The notes under the pieces are model-generated. The model was given only the letters and a program-made list of their open reading frames with translations, made no database searches and had not been told where the DNA came from. 64,000 bases of DNA, taken from contig NC_087068.1 of NCBI RefSeq assembly GCF_963678635.1, positions 7,037,907 through 7,101,906 of the forward strand. The letters are read 5' to 3'. The stretch's first letter is position 1; each line of letters opens with the position of its first letter. The translations under genes were made by a program, and so were the position numbers. Source of the stretch: Symsagittifera roscoffensis (taxonomy: Eukaryota; Xenacoelomorpha; Acoela; Convolutidae). Shown one piece after another: positions 34,501 through 43,856 of the stretch.

Positions 34501-37500
34501 CATACTTGATTGATCTGCTTTGAGCTAATATTATTCGGATAGATCATTCGACGATTGAAAAAAAAATGTTTTTCTAACTAGAAACTTTCATATGAAAAAA
34601 GCGAGATTTGCGTGAAACTACTTAACGAAATGCGATCAATACAAAAGCGATACAGCGATTTCCAATAGCAGCGATTGCAAAAACAAAAATGCTCGTATAT
34701 CAGGGCAAAGCTTTTTTCTGAAACTATTCAATAAACTATCACAACAATTAGGCTTTCTAAGTGACTCAGTGACTTATTTTAACACTGTCCGGCGTAGTTA
34801 AAAATCCTTCTGCTAAAAGAATGAGACTAAGTATAATGAAATGGTCTAGGTTGGGTAACGTAGCAAAAATTAGATAGCCATTAAGTAGAAAAAGTTGTCG
34901 AAAAACAAAAAAAAATAGGGCAAATATTTCAGAATTCGACGGTATCCGCGTGTTTGGAGATTTAAATCAGCCCAGGGTCAAAGTTTTGAAACAGATGAAG
35001 AGTGATGGTAGGATACAATCGACTTGGACACGAGGTATCATATTATATCATTGGCAAAGAACTATCCAATCCAAGGATTACAAGAAGGAGGCCATGCTCT
35101 GAACTAACGCTTCAATATTTGGAATTGTTTTCAGTGTTTTCCAGCCATCGCAACAACCAGACAGCACTTAAATCCCATTTCATTATCATTAATACATCAA
35201 AAACTAAAAGGGTTCTTTCTATGGTAGTCCTAAATGACTCGAAGATGTCGCTGTGTTACACTTAAATGCATGATCTTCACAGGAACACGTTGAAGACTTG
35301 GAATCACTAGCTCATTGAATTGTAAGCACTAATTCACTGCCTGCACTAGCAATGAGTCCCTGTCAGATATGATTTGTCTTTCTGAGACAGGGTTAAATAA
35401 AGCAGATGATCCTTCAATTTATCTATTAGAAGATTGGAAAAATTAAAGTCTGTTTCTCGCGAATACTTAAGAGGCGGAACAATGATGCAACTGCGGGAGG
35501 GTTAATAATAGTCCCAGAGATTACAATTAGTTTCCGAGAGGCTTTGTCTGTAGTCTTAAACATAATTGGCAAATCTATAAGAAGCCACGAAAAAAATAAA
35601 GAAAGAATAACTTGAAAGGACAGTTTTCTTAAGGATAAGTTCTGAAGTGATACCACACATTCTGTTAAAATATCAAAATTGATTTTTTTTTATATGTCGT
35701 CACTGAAAAAAATATAATAGAATCGAATGGACTCGACCTGGTGTTGAGAGAGCCAATCTGCGTCTTTCATTGATCATTTCGTAATTAAAAACGTTAATCT
35801 ATGTGTTTGCAGGGGTTTCCCTCATTGTATAGATCGTCAGGCACCATATTTCAATTTTCAAGCGAAGCGGTTCCCGATTTTCAGACACTTGTCATCGTAA
35901 ATGTAACACAGAGGCAAAGCTGCGCTTCGCAAACATACACATGCGAGGAAAATGCATAAAGAGCTCTAAACAGGCTAAAACTGAAACACGAGGCGAAGTT
36001 GAGCTTCGCACCACTTCCGATAAAAGATATGAATGACAATGATTAATATCAAACGGAAAAAAATCAATCCAAATCGTTTTTGTTAATAAAAATTGCAAAA
36101 TACCCGGAACAAAATTGCCTGCATCATTAGAAACTCTACAAAGAGCTTTGGGAATGGTATAAAAAAGTCCTTTCTGTGGAACTAAGCAGACAAAAAAAGC
36201 CGACAGATAATAATCGAAATTAGCCAAAATTTTCTATTTGCGAAAAAACAGGTCTCAACTGGAATACAACTCCCGTGCTAACACTAGCCACCAATAGAGC
36301 AGCTACAGTTTATATCAAATTGCCATTATTATGCAGCAAAAATTCGACCAAAAAAAACTATTTAAATGTTCCGGATTTGAAATTTCGACCTGTTGATCAG
36401 AATTCTCACACCCTCGCATCGGTGCCACGGTCGCTTAGAAGTAAACTAGTGACCCAGCTAAGCATATATTGTATTGATACGGACGGAAATGCGTAATTTT
36501 CAAAAAATGTACTTTACGCTAAACCGTATAGATTTTATGCTGAAGTAGTGGATTAACCTCTTGTTCAAAAGAGAAAACTACTGCTCACTCTTTCAATTGA
36601 AGTCTTTCTCTCAGAGTTGTCAGGGTAGTTTTCGAAAAAAAATAAACGATTTCAAAAATCGATCAAAAAATTGACTTTTCCTAAATCCAATAACTTTTCT
36701 CTACGAAAGCATGGGAATAAACTCAGCTTTCAACACCCTGTTTTAAGATTGAAGATTTCCGCAGCTAGAATTTTTTAGATTGAACCCTCAATATCAGATT
36801 AACCTAGTAGTTTACGAAAATAGAGACAAAATTTTAAAAGGAATTTTCCGAAGTCCATCTCAACTTTTATACATAATATTAGGGTAAAACAGATTACGCA
36901 GGGAAAATCTAAACACTAAAGTTAGTTTTAACAATATAACAACTTCAAAATCAGCAGGTTAGTTGCTGAAAAAAAAATTCAAAAAACGGACAAAACATCA
37001 GAAACTTTCTATGGCCATATATTTTCAATACGCAGGGTGTAGCCGCTTGCGCAGGGTAGATTCGCATAAATGAATTTTTTCTTTTGGTTAAGCCCTTAAT
37101 CTGATTTGGCAGGGTAGTTTTTTTGGGAAAAGTAAAAAAAAAGTTTTTAAAAAATTAATCAAAATGTCAAAACATGGGCTTGTTTGAGGCCATCAGTTTT
37201 TTCTACCAAATTTAGGGAATAGCCGTTTGAAAAGGCGGGATTCCCATAATTTGTTCTCTTGATTGAAACTTTGATCTCAAGTTTGTGCAATTAATATTTA
37301 AGAAAATGAAAAAATGCAAAACGACTGGGCCAAAAATCCCCCAACTGAAACTTTCGAAGGCCTTAGAACGTGGGGTAAAGTCAAAAGAGATTAACGAATT
37401 ATGCAGGCACCTAGGAGCCGGTTTTTCTATTGCTATTATTTTGTGATAAACGGTAGTTTTTGAGGAAATTGAAATTTCAGCGAAACGTGCAAAATTTTCA

Positions 37501-40500
37501 CTCCAAAGGATTCGAATGGTCGATATTCAGATTTAGTCAATTGTCCATACAGCTGTACCGCTGTCTCGCGATGTTCTCTAACACAAGCCACGAATAAAAC
37601 AGAGGCAATCAACTGGCCACTGCTCAAATGCTATGCAGTCAAGCGCTCATATATGAAGCTCTTCTGAATTTAAATTGGGTTTTCAATTGAAGCAAATGCA
37701 TTAATTTAAGATTTTTCTTAATACGTCTTCAAAGAGTTAATGTGAATGGAGTTTTCTCCGACTGGATTGAACCTAAGAGAGGTGTGTCACAATGCACGGT
37801 ACTCGGTCCGTTGTTCAAATCATATATCTATGATATACAGACACGAATATCTCAAGTATATACGTTGGTGCAGTATGCTGACGACTGTATGATACTTGCA
37901 TCATCCTTATCTTCAAATGACGCTTTGAATCAGTTCCAAAACTCTTTAGGTCTGATTCTTAATTGCAATCAGTCAGTTCAACTTCAAACAAAAAATGCAA
38001 AAAATGGCCCAAGGAATTAAAACGATAGATACTATTGGACATCAACTTCCAACATTATCTTTGGTTGCTTTATTTCATTGTTTAAATGTATATTGTGCAG
38101 CAAATTACTGCAATTTCAATGCTGCCCTTAGAAAAGTTGAACTGGACTTTGAATACCATATTTTTCAGATCAAAATTTAAATCTTCCGCCGCACTCCGGA
38201 AAAGTAAATCATTTATCGGAATAGAGAACAGAATTGAGCTGAAATGTGTTACATATCTATATCAATATCTTACTTGTTACTAATAAAAGGAAAGTTTTTC
38301 AAATGCATTAAGGCTAACGACAGCTAACTATAGAATAAATCAACGCGAACTAAGCAAATCATATTTCATAACCATTGTTCAACTGCTTCTCTAAAAAAAA
38401 AATTTTTTTATTCATCTGAAGTCAAAAAATGAAATTCTTGGCCCGTTAAATTACGCAAATTTGACAATACCACACAAACGTTCAAGAAAAAATAATACAG
38501 CTCCACATTTCTGAAACGCAATCTAACCCTATATGGGAGCATAGAAATACATGGAATGAAAATCCATTTCCATTAATGTATTTGCATTTTCATGGTTAGT
38601 TTTCACAATTAAGAACAATTCGTTTTCAATTACACACCTTAGTTTTCGCAGTTAATCTGACTTTGAACCTAACTTAACTTTACACTGTTATTGCACAAAA
38701 GCAATGACTATTGTGTATAGTAGTAGTAGTAGTAGTAATTAGTAATTTAAGTGTTTCTTCTTCCTTGAAAACTCTACAGTTGCTAGTTTATAGGACTTGT
38801 TACATACAAACCTAAAATATCTAGCGACGAATCTCCACCTTTACGTAACACCCAGCGATAATGGAACAGTTGGCCCCCATGTTGCACTCTGACTTGCCCA
38901 TGGGTCATTGTATGTGCTGAGTAAAATGAAGCGTTGTAAATGAAGTGTAGGTAATTCTCAAACAGAAACCTGGCTAGAGCCCTCTCGCCCATACAAAAAG
39001 CAATCAGCCTTGCGCACATCGCCTCTTGCACAGTGTCACCTTTGTCCGCTGAAAAGCAAAGAAACAAAATAGAATAAGTTGCTCTAAATGTGGCAGATAA
39101 CGTAACTTGCCAGCTCATACTTGATTAATCTGCTGTGAGCAAATATTATTCGGATAGATCATTCGACGATTGAAAAAAAAATGATTTTCTAACCGGAAAC
39201 TATCATATGAAAAAAGCGAGATTTGCGTGAAACTAGTTGTCGAAATGCGATCAATACAAAAGCGATACAGCGATTTCCAATAGCAGCGATTGCAAAAACA
39301 ATAATGCTCGTATATCAGGGCAAAGCTTTTTTCTGAAACTATTCAATAAATTATCACAAAATTCGGCTTTCTAAATGACTCAATGACATAATTTACCGCT
39401 GTCTGGCATAGTTGAATTTCCTTCTGCTAAAAGAGTGAGACTAAGTATAATGAAATGGTCTAGGTTGGGTAACGTAGCAAAAATTAGATAGCCATTAAGT
39501 AGAAAAAGTTGTTGAAAAACAAAAAAAAATAGGGCAAATATTTCAGAATTCGACGGTATCCGCGTGTTTGGAGATTTAAATCAGCCCAGGGTCAAAGTTT
39601 TGAAACAGATGAAGAGTGATGGTAGGATACAATCGACTTGGACACGAGATATCATATTATATCATTGGCAAAGAACTATCCAATCCAAGGATTACAAGAA
39701 GGAGGCAATTCTCTGAGATAACGCTTCAATATTTGGAATTGTTTTCACAGTGTTTTCCAGACATCGCAACAACCAGACAGCACTTAAATCCCATTTCATT
39801 ATCATTAATACATCAAAAACTAAGAGGTTCTTTCTATGGTAGTCCTAAATGACTCGAAGATGTCGCTGTGTTACACTTAAATGTTTGATCTTCACAGGAA
39901 CATATTAAAGACTTGGAATCACTAACTCACTGAATTGTAAGCACTAAATCACTGCCTGCACTAGCAATGAGTTCCTGTCAGATATGATTTGTCTTTCTGA
40001 GACAGGGTTAAATAAAGCAGATGATCCTTCAATTTATCTATTAGAAGATTGGAAAAATTAAAGTCTGTTTCTCGCGAATACTTAAGAGGCGGAACAATGA
40101 TGCAAATGCGGGAGGGTTAATAATAGTCCCAGAGATTAAAATTAGTTTCGGAGAGGCTTTGTCTGTAGTTTTAAACATAATTGGCAAATCTATAAGAAGC
40201 CACGAAAAAAAAACATTTTCTTGAAAGAATAACTTGAAAGAACAGCTTTCTTAAGGATAAGTTCTGAAACGATACCACACATTCTGTTAAGATATCAAAA
40301 TTGATGTTTTTTTAAATGTTGTCGCTGAAAAAAAATATAATAGAATCGAATGGACTCGAGCTGATGTTGAGAGAACCAATCTGCGTCTTTCATTGATCAT
40401 TTCGTAATTAAAAACGTTAATCTATGTGTTTGCAGGGGTTTCCCTCATTGTATAGATTGTCAGGCACCATATTTCAACTTTCAAGCGAAGAGGTTCCCGA

Positions 40501-43500
40501 TTTTCAGACACTTGTCATCGTAAATGTAACACAGAGGCAAAGCTGCGCTTCGCAAACATACACATGCGAGGAAAATGCATAAAGAGCTCTAAACAGGCAA
40601 AAACTGAAACACGAGGCGAAGTTGAGCTTCGCACCACTTCCGATAAAAGATATGAATGACAATGATTAATATCAAACGAAAAAAAATCAATCCAAATCGT
40701 TTTTGTTAATAAAAATTGCAAAATACCCGGAACAAAATTGCCTGCATCATTAGAAACTCTACAAAGAGCTTTGGGAATGGTATAAAAAAGTCCTTTCTGT
40801 GGAACTAAGCAGACAAAAAAAGCCGACAGATAATAATCGAAATCAGCCAAAATTTTCTATTTGCGAAAAAACAGGTCTCAACTGGAATACAACTCCCGTG
40901 CTAACACTAGCCATCAATAGAGCAGCTACAGTTTATATCAAATTGCCAATATTATGCAGCAAAAATTCGACCAAAAAAACTATTTAAATGTTCCGGATTT
41001 GAAAATTCGACCTGTTGATCAGAATTCTCACACCCTCGCATCGGTGCCACGGTCGCTTAGAAGTAAACTAGTGACCCAGCTAAGCATATATTGTACTGAT
41101 ACGGACGGAAATGCGTAATTTTCAAAAAATGTACTTTACGCTAAACCGTATAGTATTTATGCTGAAGTAGTGGATTAACCTCTTGTTCAAAAGAGAAAAC
41201 TACTGCTCACTCTTTCAATTGAAGTCTTTCTCTCAGAGTTGTCAGGGTAGTTTTCGAAAAAAAAATAAACGATTTTAAAAATCGATCAAAAAATTGATTT
41301 CCTAAATCCAATAACTTTTCTCTCCGAAAGCATGGGAATAAACTCAGCTTTCAAAACCCTTTTTTAAGATTGAAGATTTCCGCAGCTAGATTTTTTTAGA
41401 TTGAACCCTCAATATCAGATTAACCTAGTAGTTTACGAAAAAAGAGACAAAATTTTAAAAGGAATTTTCCGAAGTCCATCTCAACTTTTCTACAAATTAT
41501 TAGGGTAAAACAGATTACGCAGGGAAAATCTAAACACTAAAGTTAGTTTTAACAATATATCAACTTCAAAATCAGCAGGTTAGTTGCTGAAAAAAAATTC
41601 AAAAAACGGGCAAAACATCAGAAATTTTCTATGGCCATATATTTTCAATACGCAGGGCGTAGCCGCTTGCGCAGGGTAGATTCGCATAAATGATTTTTTT
41701 CTTTTGGTTAAGCCCTTAATCTGATTTGGCAGGGTAGTTTTTGAGAAAAGTAAAAAAAGTTTTTAAAAAATTAATCAAAATGTCAAAACATGGGCTTGTT
41801 TGAGGCCATCAGTTTTTTCTACCAAATTTAGGGAATAGCCGTTTGAAAAGGCGGGATTCCCATAATTTGTTCTCTTGATTGAAACTTTTGATCTCAAGTT
41901 TGTGCAATTAATATTTAAGAAAATAAAAAAAATGCAAAACGACTGGGCCAAAAATCCCCCAACTGAAACTTTCGAAGGCCGTAGAACGTGGGGTAAAGTC
42001 AAAAGAGATTAACGAATTATGCAGGCACCTAGGAGCCGGTTTTCCTATTGCTATTATTTTGTGAAAAACGGTAGTTTTTGAGAAAATTGAAATTTCAGCG
42101 AAACGTGCAAAATTTTCACTCCAAAGGATTCGAATGGTCAATATTCAGATTTAGTCAATTGTCCATACAGCTGTACCGCTGTCTCGCGATGTTCTCTAAC
42201 ACAAGCCACGAACAAAACACAGGCAATCAACTGGCCACTGCTCAAATGCTATGCAGTCAGGCGCTCATATATGAAGCTCTTATGAATGTAAGTTGGGTTT
42301 TCAATTGAAGCAAATGCATTAATTTAAGATTTTTCTTAATACGTCTTCAAAGAGTTAATGTGAATGGAGTTTTCTCTGACTGGATTGAACCTAAAAGAGG
42401 TGTGTCACAATGCACGGTACTCTGTCCGTTGTTCAAATCATATATCTATGAAATACAGACACGAATATCTCAAGTATGTACGTTGGTGCAATATGCTGAC
42501 GACTGTATGATACTTGCATCATCCCTATCTTCAAATGACGCTTTGAATCAGTTCCAAAACTCTTTAGGTCTGATTCTTAATTGCAATCAGTCAGTTCAAA
42601 TTCAAACAAAAAAATACAAAAAATGGCCCAAGGAATTAAAACGATAGATACTATTGGACATCAACTTCCAACATTATCTTTGGTTGCTTTATTTCATTGT
42701 TTAAATGTATATTAAGCAGCAAATTACTGCAATTTCAATGCTGTCCTTAGAAAAATAGTTGAACTGGACTTTGAATCCCATATTTTTCAGATCAAAATTT
42801 AAATCTTCTGCCGCACTCCGGAAAAGTAAATCATTTATCGGAATAGAGAACAGAATTGAGCTGAAATGTGTTACATATCTATATCAATATCTTACTTGTA
42901 ACTAATAAAAGGAAAGTTTTTCAAATGCATTGAGGCTACCGACAGCTAACTATAGAATAAATCAACGCGAACTAAGCAAATCATATTTCATAACCATTGT
43001 TCAACTGCTTCTCTAAAAAAAATTTTTTATTCATCTGAAGTCATAAAATGAAATTCTTGGCCCGTTAAATTACGCAAATTTGACAATACCACATAAACGT
43101 TCAAAAAAAAATAACACAGCTCCACACCTCTGAAATGCAATCTAACCCTATATGGGAGCATACAAATACATGGCATGAAAATCCATAATGTATTTGCATT
43201 TTCATGGTTTGTTTTCACAATTAAGAACAATTCGTTTTCAATTACACACCTTAGTTTTCGCAGTTAATCTGACTTTGAACCTAACTTAACTTTACACTGT
43301 TATTGCACAAAAGCAATGACTATTGTGTATAGTAGTAGTAGAAGTAATTAGTAATTTAAGTGTTTCTTCTTCCTCGGAAACTCTACAGTTGCTAGTTTAT
43401 AGGACTTGTTACATACAAACCTAAAATATCTAGCGACGAATCTCCACCCTTACGTAACACCCAGCGATAATGGAACAGTTGGCCCCCATGTTGCACTCTG

Positions 43501-43856
43501 ACTTGCCCATGGGTCATTGTATGTGCTGAGTAAAAATTCCATTTCTTCAAGCTATTCCATTCATTAGTCGGAAACCAGTTGCGTGCTTTGTCTGGAGACA
43601 CCTCTCTAAAACATTTAGATTTGTCTGTGTAGAGCGATCTGAAGTCCAAAAAATCAGTACTGAAGGTAGAGACGATATTCAATTGCTTAAGAAAGTCGAT
43701 TTCTTTGATCTGAGTAGGAGGATCTTTTAACTCTACAACTCCGAGCATTTTATTATTTATCTGCTTATCAATGACTGCAGCTAAGCCGTCTGTTTCCATA
43801 CAGTTTATATGTTTCATATTTCCATCCCTTCGCTCACGCTTCTTCTTTCGGGCCAT
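21603..43856 (-). CDS. Gene B: paralogue of gene A with an extra chimeric exon, about 942 aa
   Basis: Joined exons: a 43856-43421, chimeric b'a' 39048-38812, b 34433-34246, c 31326-31235, d 31014-30575, e 29413-29094, f 28190-28007, h 22534-21603, in total 2,829 nt with stop. Skipping the chimeric exon gives about 863 aa. Both versions stay in frame. Domain order is as in gene A, but the duplication would give two copies of module 1 in series (a-b', a'-b). The catalytic acids are missing here too. The N-terminus (MARKKKRERRDG) lacks the histone H3-like sequence. Paralogues differ substantially in exons a, d, e and f but are about 98% identical in the dsRBD-coding DNA. Family assignment as for gene A, by pattern and not by search. 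Confidence 0.7.
22790..22875 (-). repeat. tRNA-like SINE head
   Basis: Minus strand: GTAGAGGTAACGCACATACC (box A region) and GGTTCGAATCTGGTCGGGAC (box B, a good match). One of the better preserved tRNA-like heads in the window, but without a closed acceptor stem. Confidence 0.6.
23160..23480 (+). repeat. R1-family repeat copy
   Basis: Leader block CCAACAAACAGTTGGAAAAG, then TTAAGGCTAACCCAATTAGA and a CGCTTTTTATTTC/TTTGCCTTCTTTTT end. Diverged. Confidence 0.6.
24750..25050 (+). repeat. R1-family repeat copy
   Basis: AACATAGCCAACAGAGGATT leader, CGCTGGGAAATCTGAAAATT, then TTTTTGCGCTATTTCCGCTT, followed by ATACCTACGTGTATTCATAA (also at about 15,720-15,745). Confidence 0.7.
25370..25630 (-). 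repeat. Two tRNA-like SINE heads
   Basis: About 25,370-25,440 and 25,545-25,625. The second reads AAGGCTCATATGACTGGACG then GGAGGTTCAATGCCG on the minus strand, with box A-like and box B-like segments in tRNA spacing. Confidence 0.55.
26350..26405 (-). repeat. tRNA-like T-arm of a SINE
   Basis: GGGGTTCGAGTCCCGGCTGG on the minus strand, a perfect box B (GGTTCGAGTCC). Followed by GACCTTGTTTTTTCAG. Confidence 0.6.
26520..27400 (+). repeat. R3 repeat: degenerate tandem units of about 165 bp
   Basis: About five units, each with a variant of GGGAGCTTCCCATAACC, TTGAAnCnAAAATCTCAGAT, GAGAAAnnTCAAA, AACGGTCnAAAAATCGA and GGnCATAATTTTTTGTG. It ends in the conserved TGGGGCAAGGTAAAAAGAGA / GATTATGCCGGCAC terminus. 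Lies in the f-h intron of gene B. Confidence 0.8.
27511..27535 (+). repeat. (ATA)n microsatellite
   Basis: Eight trinucleotide units, uninterrupted. Confidence 0.95.
28007..28190 (-). CDS. Gene B exon f
   Basis: 184 nt, acceptor CTTTTCAG|GTA (phase 0), donor T|GTTAGT (phase 1). VLFLDRERFVACMCPSKALA and LVYGCVKNTPKNYTKHQAY align without gaps to gene A exon f. Introns on both sides carry R1 repeats. Confidence 0.85.
28330..28600 (+). repeat. R1-family repeat copy
   Basis: ACATAGCCAGCATG leader, then CAATTTGAGAAAACAGGATT and CACTGGGAAATCTGAAACTT. Fills most of the e-f intron of gene B. Confidence 0.68.
29094..29413 (-). CDS. Gene B exon e
   Basis: 320 nt, acceptor TTTTCAG|CTAGC (phase 1), donor TCAGAG|GTGACA (phase 0). 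It encodes ASCQELAIETAASVVIKRIF, NWAELLLQRYMNYLN and FEPKTRHETWLRENSE. Two codons longer than gene A exon e; splice sites are aligned. Confidence 0.85.
29705..30020 (+). repeat. R1-family repeat copy
   Basis: TAGCCATCAGATAATTGGAA leader, AATTTGAAAAAACTGGATCA, CGCTGGGAAACCTGAAAATT and GTTTACCTTCCTTTG in order. Confidence 0.7.
30575..31014 (-). CDS. Gene B exon d: acidic linker
   Basis: 440 nt, acceptor TTTTCAAAG|G (phase 2), donor TATG|GTGAGA (phase 1). It begins LLNFKGRKKRKASELC (basic), then ILITRIKLRESSEEDSNEDE and further acidic sequence, one unit of the 12-residue repeat, and LEYLYEAILSIANNN. The basic patch followed by acidic low-complexity sequence is kept in both paralogues despite poor identity. 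Confidence 0.84.
31235..31326 (-). CDS. Gene B exon c: short linker exon
   Basis: 92 nt, acceptor ATTCTAG|GGA (phase 0), donor GAAGA|GTTAGT (phase 2, completing Glu with exon d). GHLHKQPKPQLSSEYGSD then VEIRKPKSC. One codon longer than in gene A. Confidence 0.83.
32520..32720. mobile_element. MITE-like element with long terminal inverted repeats
   Basis: Arms of about 80 bp pair almost perfectly: GTATTTAGACAACCGCGTAT at the left and its reverse complement at the right, continuing through a second GTATTTAGACAAATACTGT block and AACCAATCAGAATCGAGA. A loop of about 45 bp is AT-only. No coding capacity and no convincing target-site duplication. Lies in the b-c intron of gene B. Confidence 0.88.
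32778..32869. repeat. 92-bp imperfect palindrome
   Basis: Ends ACCAATTTGG and CCAAATTGGT are exact inverted repeats. The interior holds a further GC-rich palindrome (GCGTTAATAGCGCG and CGCGCGTTAA). It could form a cruciform or be a second small MITE beside the one at 32,520. Confidence 0.75.
33165..33560 (-). repeat. Composite SINE-like element (R2)
   Basis: The tRNA-like head on the minus strand has a perfect box B (GGTTCGAATCC) followed by AGCCGGGACCTG and a T-run. The body has TTTTTGTCGGCTTAGTTACC and ends with the CTAATGGTGCAGGTAATTTT block. Confidence 0.68.
34246..34433 (-). CDS. Gene B exon b
   Basis: 188 nt, acceptor TTTTCAG|CGGAC (phase 1), donor CAAAAG|GTAGTT (phase 0). It encodes ADKGDTVQEAMCARLIAFCM, GERALARFLFENYLHFIYK and VAKKKRNPILLYEPPQNIHQ. 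The left boundary of the 4.6-kb duplication (34,319) falls inside this exon. Confidence 0.83.
35905..36450 (-). repeat. Composite SINE-like element (R2), fullest copy
   Basis: tRNA-like head at 36,385-36,445 (GCGACCGTGGCACCGATGCG, box A-like) and a second box B-like block near 36,255 followed by GACCTGTTTTTTCGCAAAT. The body contains GTCGGCTTTTTTTGTCTGCT and CCTACTAATGATGCAGG-like sequence. It ends with GCGAAGCTCAACTTCGCCTC. Length about 540 bp. Confidence 0.65.
36590..37420 (+). repeat. R3 repeat array in duplication unit 1
   Basis: Several diverged 150-170-bp units (GGGTAGTTTnCGAAAAAAA, GCGTAGCCGCTTGCGCAGGG-like, ATTCCCATAATTTGTTCTCT) ending in CGAAGGCCTTAGAACGTGGG / GTAAAGTCAAAAGAGATTAA / ATTATGCAGGCAC. 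Confidence 0.78.
37700..38060 (+). mobile_element. LINE reverse transcriptase fragment, unit 1
   Basis: Open plus-strand segment: RLQRVNVNGVFSDW, RGVSQCTVLGPL (non-LTR RT motif GVPQGSVLGPL) and LVQYADDCMILA (the YADD catalytic box). Truncated before the palm and lost after about 38,010. A dead scrap inside the gene B intron, antisense to the gene. An exact counterpart is at 42,320-42,680. Confidence 0.85.
38717..38738 (+). repeat. (TAG)n microsatellite
   Basis: Seven units, reduced and interrupted in duplication unit 2 (about 43,330). Confidence 0.9.
38812..39048 (-). CDS. Gene B chimeric exon b'a' created by tandem duplication
   Basis: 237 nt (79 codons), acceptor TTTTCAG|CGGAC (phase 1) and donor TTAG|GTTTGT (phase 1), so including or skipping it keeps the frame. 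The first half is exon b to ENYLHFIYN; the second is exon a from FYSAHTMTHGQV to SLDIL; the 7-bp filler codes the join. Compared with exon b (34,246-34,433) and exon a (43,421-43,856) I count three substitutions, all synonymous, while adjacent intron sequence differs at about 10 of 122 positions. It would add a second copy of the first RNase III-like module. Whether it is spliced in is not shown. Confidence 0.72.
40530..41070 (-). repeat. Composite SINE-like element (R2), unit 2 copy
   Basis: Same structure as 35,905-36,450 with a few substitutions. It was copied as part of the 4.6-kb duplication, not by independent insertion. Confidence 0.65.
41205..42040 (+). repeat. R3 repeat array in duplication unit 2
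   Basis: Copy of 36,590-37,420. The terminus CGAAGGCCGTAGAACGTGGG differs by one base. Confidence 0.78.
42320..42680 (+). mobile_element. LINE reverse transcriptase fragment, unit 2
   Basis: Copy of 37,700-38,060, with VLCPLFKSYIYE in place of VLGPLFKSYIYD and the YADDCMILA box retained. Confidence 0.85.
43421..43856 (-). CDS. Gene B exon a: start codon exon
   Basis: 436 nt from ATG at 43,856 to donor TTAG|GTTTGT (phase 1). It begins MARKKKRERRDGNMKHINCM. Shared with gene A: PxQIKEIDFLxQL, FRSLYxDKSKC, ARNWFPTNEWNSLKK and the final helix (FHYRWVLRKGGDSSLDIL). The ATG is supported by the upstream block shared with gene A (GAGTATATGCGACGAGG). Confidence 0.83.

Larger units (their letters stand above)
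34319..38926. repeat. 4.6-kb tandem duplication, unit 1
   Basis: About 4,608 bp, repeated at 38,934-43,535. The unit begins within exon b and ends within exon a. A 7-bp filler (TGAAGCG, 38,927-38,933) lies between the units. Intronic differences are about 8% near exon b, less elsewhere. It contains a R2 element, a R3 array and a LINE RT scrap, each repeated in unit 2. Confidence 0.95.
38934..43535. repeat. 4.6-kb tandem duplication, unit 2
   Basis: About 4,602 bp, a direct copy of 34,319-38,926 carrying the same nested repeats. The right boundary lies inside exon a of gene B. Confidence 0.95.
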
